Shown here: positions 59,542-64,000 of the stretch, piece after piece | Numbering within the stretch: the first letter of the stretch is position 1 | How the letters are laid out: each line of letters opens with the position of its first letter | DNA from: Pyrocephalus nanus | Taxonomy: Eukaryota; Chordata; Aves; Passeriformes; Tyrannidae | Assembly: GCA_038380795.1 (NCBI GenBank) | Contig: CM076280.1 | Location: 5,567,501 to 5,631,500 of the forward strand | Direction of reading: 5' to 3' | Length of the DNA stretch: 64,000 bases | Notes under the pieces: model-generated | The model's input: the letters and a program-made list of their open reading frames with translations, nothing else | What the model was told of the DNA's origin: nothing | The model's database searches: none | Translations under genes and position numbers: made by a program

Positions 59542-61311
59542 TAAAATGTATCTATAATATATGCTAATTAGAATATAATAATAATTCAATTCAAAGTGGA
59601 AAGGTTTTCAAAATCTGTAACATAAATGTCATGCAGTGAAAATATTGAAAGAGCTGGTTTGACACAATTTAGTTTTCCCCAATTTTCCCCCAGCTGTTTC
59701 CAAAACAATATTTTAGCAAAGGAACTTCAGAGAAAGTTTCAGCTTAATCCAGGATCCAGCAAAGCCTGGATCTCTTGTGTTTGTCCTGGTCAGCCGGGAT
59801 GAGGCACCATCTGAGCAGGTGGTGTAGGTCTGCTGTGGTTACATCTATGGGGACTCATTTCAGTGGAGGAAAAATTGTAGCTGTCTCCTTCATGTTCTCT
59901 TCGGGAGAGCATCCTAAGGAGCTCAGTGGCATCAGGTTTAGCCCTTCAGAGGCTGTTTGGGAGGACAAGAGCACAGTGGGGAAGCACATTTCCATCGCCT
60001 GTGATTGCAGTGACCAGCTCAAGGCCAAAATCAAAGAGTGTGGACAGCAGGTGGAGGCTGGAGGAGATGACAGAGGAACCAGCATGAAAGGCGAGAAGAG
60101 AATCTCAAAGAGGAAAAGGGGAAAATAAAAAATAATAAATTTGAAAGGCAGACTGAAATTAATGTGAAAGAGAGAAAAAAACTCACAGCCTGCGCTGGCT
60201 GGCCCATGGATGATGCCAGGGCAGACTCTCTCCCCAAAAAGGCAAATCCTGCCCCTCATTAAATTCACAAGTGCCAAGAGAGGAGCTGGATGCCAGCAAA
60301 GTCCTTCCAATTTGGTTTTTTTTTTTTAATTTCAAATGAAGGAAACATCTATAAAGGCAAAACTTTATTTTATTACTGCTCTTACTATTATCTTTTTTGT
60401 TTTGGGTTGGTTGCTTTCCCGTGGTGTTTTATTAGTATTGTTATTATGTGCAAACAGAACTGCCAAGGGAGAATCTGAGCAATTCTCTCAGAACTGCAGA
60501 TGAAAGTAATGGGCTTCTTAAAGACTTTATTTACATTATTGAACACAGGGAGAACAGAGAGCACCAGGCAGACATGCTCACATATTAAAAGGACAGCTTG
60601 CCTATCCTTTCAATATTAACCAGTGGACTCTCAAATCACCTGTGGATTAGTCCCTCCCAGGTACCTTCTCCTGGCAGTTTTAGGGATGGAGAACAGGTCA
60701 GTCCCACCTGGGTCCCCTCTTCATCTCTTTTTCCTGGGCAGACTTTGTTCACTGAAATTTTTGGGGTCTGAATTTCAAAGTGTCAGCAGCTTTCCCGGAG
60801 ATCACCACAGGGAGAGAGGTTGGCCACGACTCCCTTTTTTCTCCATGGTTCTAGTTCTTCCTCCATCCTTTCCCAGCTCAGCAAGATGGAGCTGAAATTT
60901 TAAATTCTGAAAGTGTAGTGGAATTTTCAGTCTCAGAATGATTGTCAAAAGAATTGCTTTTTTTTATATCTCCCAGGACTCCTGCAGCCCCCACAAACAC
61001 AGAAAAATTCATAAACTTGTCATCAGAACTTTTCTGAGTGTGATTTACCTTAATCTGGAATTATGGCATTTTAATTTTATTTTAAGTGGTTTCAGCTAGC
61101 TCTGTGAACTCTGTTTTGAATACCTGTGTAGTGCCTGAAACAGGAGATTTAAAAGCACTTCAGGAAAGTTAATGAATTGTGCTTGCTGAGAACTGTGTCA
61201 GGAAGCAAAATGTTATAATTTATATTCTTCAGATAAGGTTTGGTTAAAATTCTTCCTCAGTGCTCTGCTTTGAACCTGCAGCAGAAGAAGGGACAGATCT
61301 GGATGTCAAAA

Positions 61312-61408
61312 GAGCAACTTGATCTAGTGGAAAGTGTCCCCATGTCAGGGCAGTTGGACTAGATGGTCTTTAAGGTCCCATCCAACCCAAACCATTCTTT
61401 GATTTCAA
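61312..61408 (+). mobile_element. CR1 LINE 3' fragment
   Basis: Plus strand runs CAACTTGATCTAGTGGAAAG, TGTCCCCATGTCAGGGCAGT, TGGACTAGATGGTCTTTAAG, GTCCCATCCAACCCAAACCA and TTCTTTGATT, the 3' end of CR1 in forward orientation. The terminal ATTCTATG repeats are reduced to one degenerate copy. Confidence 0.93.
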
Positions 61409-61410
61409 TG

Positions 61411-63911
61411 TCCTCTCCATGATCATTTTTTTGCTTGATGATCTAGAAGCAGAAGTGCTCCTGGATGCAGAAGGTATTTTATATTTTGACATTCTCTGCC
61501 CTTAAATTCTTCTTGGCTTATCCTGTATCTCTTCCCTTGCCTTGAGCTGCTCTTATTACCACGGACGCAACACTCGCAGCCATCGCAGGATAGGAAAAAA
61601 AAAAATATATATATATAAAAAAAAAAAGAAAATAAAAAGAAAAATCAAAAGGCTGCTCTTCTCTGATATGCACTGCAATTCTCAGATGATGTCCTGGCTT
61701 TCTAGGCCATGGCTCACCGCCCTGAAAATTCACAGACTGGCTGAAGATTTTAAGAAGGGCCGATGCCCAGCCGGGAGCCCCCGCCGAGTCCCGCCTTATG
61801 CTGCGGCAAAGCCGAGCTTGGCTCCCTCCCACACTGCTGCTGTCGGTGGCACTGGGGACAGGGGGGGCCAGATGGCTCCTCTCTGCCAGGGCCCCTGTGC
61901 TGGCAGTGCCAGGGCAGCGCTCGGCTCGTTGCTGGCAGATGGACACAAAAGCTGGAAACGCAATTAAAGAGCAAACAGGGTGAATAGCTGGGTCGACACG
62001 GAGGAGCTGATTCATCCCATGGGTAAATCAGCCCAGTCAGAGGTTGATCTCTGTGCCCATTATGTATTAATGTGTGGTTTATATTCAGGAGGTATTTGCT
62101 GGATTTGGGTAGCGCCGAAATATTACAGGCATTCATATAACCTGACCTCCTCAAACAGAGGGGGAAAAACAACAGAAAAACCCCAATAAACCATGTTTTC
62201 TGTGCTCATGATTTAATCTCAGAGCAGTGCTCAGCAGACATCAAGAAACTTATTTTATTCCATGGAAATGTACCTGTCTTCCCTACCATAGAAAAGTTCT
62301 TCCCTTCTATGTTTATTTTCAGATGTTTCTAATAACATTTTTTGGTTGAAAAATAGCACTGTCAAAAATGAAAATATTTGCAGTAAAGAGACAGTTTTCA
62401 TGACTTTTTTACATGAAGCAAAAACATTATTCCTTTTAAGATTGCCAAAATTTCCATTTTTTCACTTTGAAACAAAACCTTCCATATTTCCCTTTTAAAA
62501 TTACTTGTCTGTTACAAACTGAAGTAGTTTTTTCCAAAAAATGCCCAAATCAAAGCATGATATTTCAAAATTATTTAAAATATATTTTCCAAAGCTCAGT
62601 TTTGTGAACATTTTCCCCAATTCTGCCTTCTCATTCTGTCTGAGGATGAGACAGGTCTGCGAGACAAAGAAACATTTTTCTCCCTATTTCACTGAAATGT
62701 TCTACTTCCTATAATACTAAGTGACTGATTAATCCTTCACATACAGGGCAGGAACAGCCTCCTTGGGCTCCCAGGCTTCGAAAGTCAAACCCAATATTTT
62801 TGGAGGCCGGGATGTGCAGCTGTAATTGCAGAGCTGGGCTGCTGCCACCCCAGCCCACCTGAAAACACTGAGAGGAAGCAGTTCTGGCTGTCGTTGTGTG
62901 CCTTCACTTAATTCTGTCCCATTAGGCTTAAAAAGCCCAGTCACACCAAATTTTGGATCTTCCCTTGGTGGCAGGGCTTGAGGGCCCTGGAAAAGTCACG
63001 TCCAAGGAGAGGAGCACTTTGGCCACAGGTCCCTCTGAATGAGAATGTCAAGGCTCTCCTGCCCACCAGGACAAAAACCCTGTCAGCCTGTGGCTGGTCT
63101 TTTTCTTCCTTCATCAGCACTTGCCCTCACTATAGTTCTTTAAGCTGCTTCCTCAGCCCTGGATGTTTAACCTTGTCTGCTGGGGGATCTTGCCTTCTCA
63201 GCAGGAACAGGTTATGGCAGTGGAAACACAGGGATTTGTTAAAGTGTGGAGATGACCCTGTAATTCATCCTTTGTCATATCCATAACCTGGACACTGGGC
63301 CAATATCTGTGTGTTGCCTGCTCAGTCCTTCCAACTGAACTGTACATTTATGCCCCAAGTTTATCAAAACACAATGTGGGGAGCCTGCAGCCTGCTAAAA
63401 TGCCCCAGACAGAGAATGTGTTAGTCACATCTATGGCTTAGTTAATTTAGAAATTAGGATTCTGTGAAGGATGGGCACTGAGTAGATCTGTGCCCTTGCA
63501 GAGCAGCTCCCTCATCAGAGTGCTCTCAAGAGATGATTTAAGTGCTTTCAATAGCAATATTCCACGTTCACCTCTCACTTGTGGCAGCCACTCCATTGGC
63601 ATCAAAGACAACCATGTGAGTAAAACCAGGCTCTTCCAGCACACCATCATGTCTTGAAGAAAGCACTGCAAACCTCCCAATGATTGGTCCTGCTCAGCAA
63701 AAATAGGGGAGCAAAAGCCCAATATTTGCCCACCAGTACAAACCAGGCCTGGCATTTCCCTTGCTAGGCTCGGCACCAGCCATGAGATAACAATGAAAAA
63801 TGGTGTCCAATCATTTATACACAAAGAAGTGACTGCACTTCCCATCCATGGCATGAGGCTGCCTGGGGCAGGGTATGAACACTCTGCTTCTCAAACACAC
63901 ACATCCCTCTG
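61411..63911. other. Noncoding gene-desert stretch
   Basis: No gene recognised. Contains an A-run/(TA)n/A-run tract at 61595-61628. A GC-richer piece at 61,750-61,870 is covered by ORFs on both strands without recognisable products. A unique block at 62,010-62,150 may be conserved noncoding sequence. The stretch 62,320-62,620 is AT-rich. Confidence 0.5.
61595..61628. repeat. A-run with (TA)n core
   Basis: A11, five to six TA/AT dinucleotides, then A11-12: a low-complexity AT tract that may unwind easily. Confidence 0.9.
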
Positions 63912-63994
63912 AGTTCACACACGGCACTCACATGGCAGAGCCAGGATTTGGACACACATCCTGTCACCCTGATCCAGCACATCGTGCTGCCTCC
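63912..63994 (+). mobile_element. MIR (CORE-SINE) relic, 3' part
   Basis: CATGGCAGAGCCAGGATTTG matches the MIR region GTGGCAGAGCCAGGATTTGA. A degraded ACCCAGGTCTGTCTGACTCC region follows (CACACATCCTGTCACCCTGA), and GTGCTGCCTCC fits the terminal CTATGCTGCCTCTC. The left part is not recognisable. Confidence 0.68.
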
Positions 63995-64000
63995 ACCTCT

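Larger units (their letters stand above)
56571..61311. other. Noncoding gene-desert stretch
   Basis: No gene recognised. Holds A30 at 57186-57215, A13 near 57830-57842, a possible conserved block at 58,110-58,370, and an AAT repeat at 59,513-59,541. ORFs are up to 151 codons and lack domains. Confidence 0.55.

Noticed and set aside
1..64000. CRISPR arrays, rRNA, endogenous retrovirus LTRs, bacterial operons
   Set aside because: No regularly spaced direct repeats with unique spacers, no rRNA-like sequence, no paired LTR-like ends or retroviral reading frames were seen.

Overview
The window looks like a vertebrate, almost certainly avian, genomic segment in which no complete protein-coding gene can be supported. 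The bird call rests on at least nine fragments of the CR1 LINE in both orientations. These show the typical avian 3' end (the TGATTCTATGAT-type tail, and on the reverse strand the TAGAATCACAGAATGG / TTGGAAGGGACCTT signature). Older layers are also present: a long fragment of the ancient amniote/archosaur CR1 type near 6 kb and several CORE-SINE (MIR) relics. There are no bacterial or viral operons, and I recognise no endogenous retrovirus. ORFs in the window are short and scattered across all frames, as expected for noncoding DNA; the only long ones (up to 400 codons) lie on both strands of a tandem repeat and are artefacts.

Layout. From 1 to 10.6 kb the sequence is noncoding, with a MIR relic (3.8 kb) and the ancient CR1 fragment (6.0-6.4 kb). 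From 10.6 to 15.9 kb there is a cluster of three CpG islands (about 10.86-11.99, 13.94-14.72 and 15.28-15.86 kb). The first contains a striking G-rich 12-13 bp minisatellite (11.0-11.8 kb). On the minus strand the sequence between islands 2 and 3 reads as a plausible noncoding first exon: a TATA-like AATAAAATGG near 15.2 kb, a 50-codon upstream ORF, and a strong CAG/GTAAAG splice donor at 14690/14689. A second TATA-like sequence on the minus strand (about 10.73 kb) lies at the edge of island 1. From 15.9 to 64 kb there is a gene desert of about 48 kb holding CR1 and MIR fragments, homopolymer and microsatellite tracts, a 67 bp tandem duplication, a nested CR1-in-CR1 insertion, and several AT-rich blocks with clustered homeodomain/SOX/POU-type sites that look like conserved noncoding elements.

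Interpretation (inference). A cluster of CpG islands beside a long, gene-free, repeat-poor and motif-dense tract is typical of the 5' side of a developmental regulator gene in birds. If the proposed first exon is real, the gene runs leftward out of the window with its coding exons mostly beyond position 1, and the 16-64 kb tract is its upstream regulatory domain. I could not identify the gene. No previously undescribed system is demonstrated. The most interesting items are the G-quadruplex-prone minisatellite in a CpG island, the near-perfect SOX-type inverted repeat at 12.33 kb, the homeodomain-site cluster at 30.4 kb, and the candidate minus-strand promoter and first exon.
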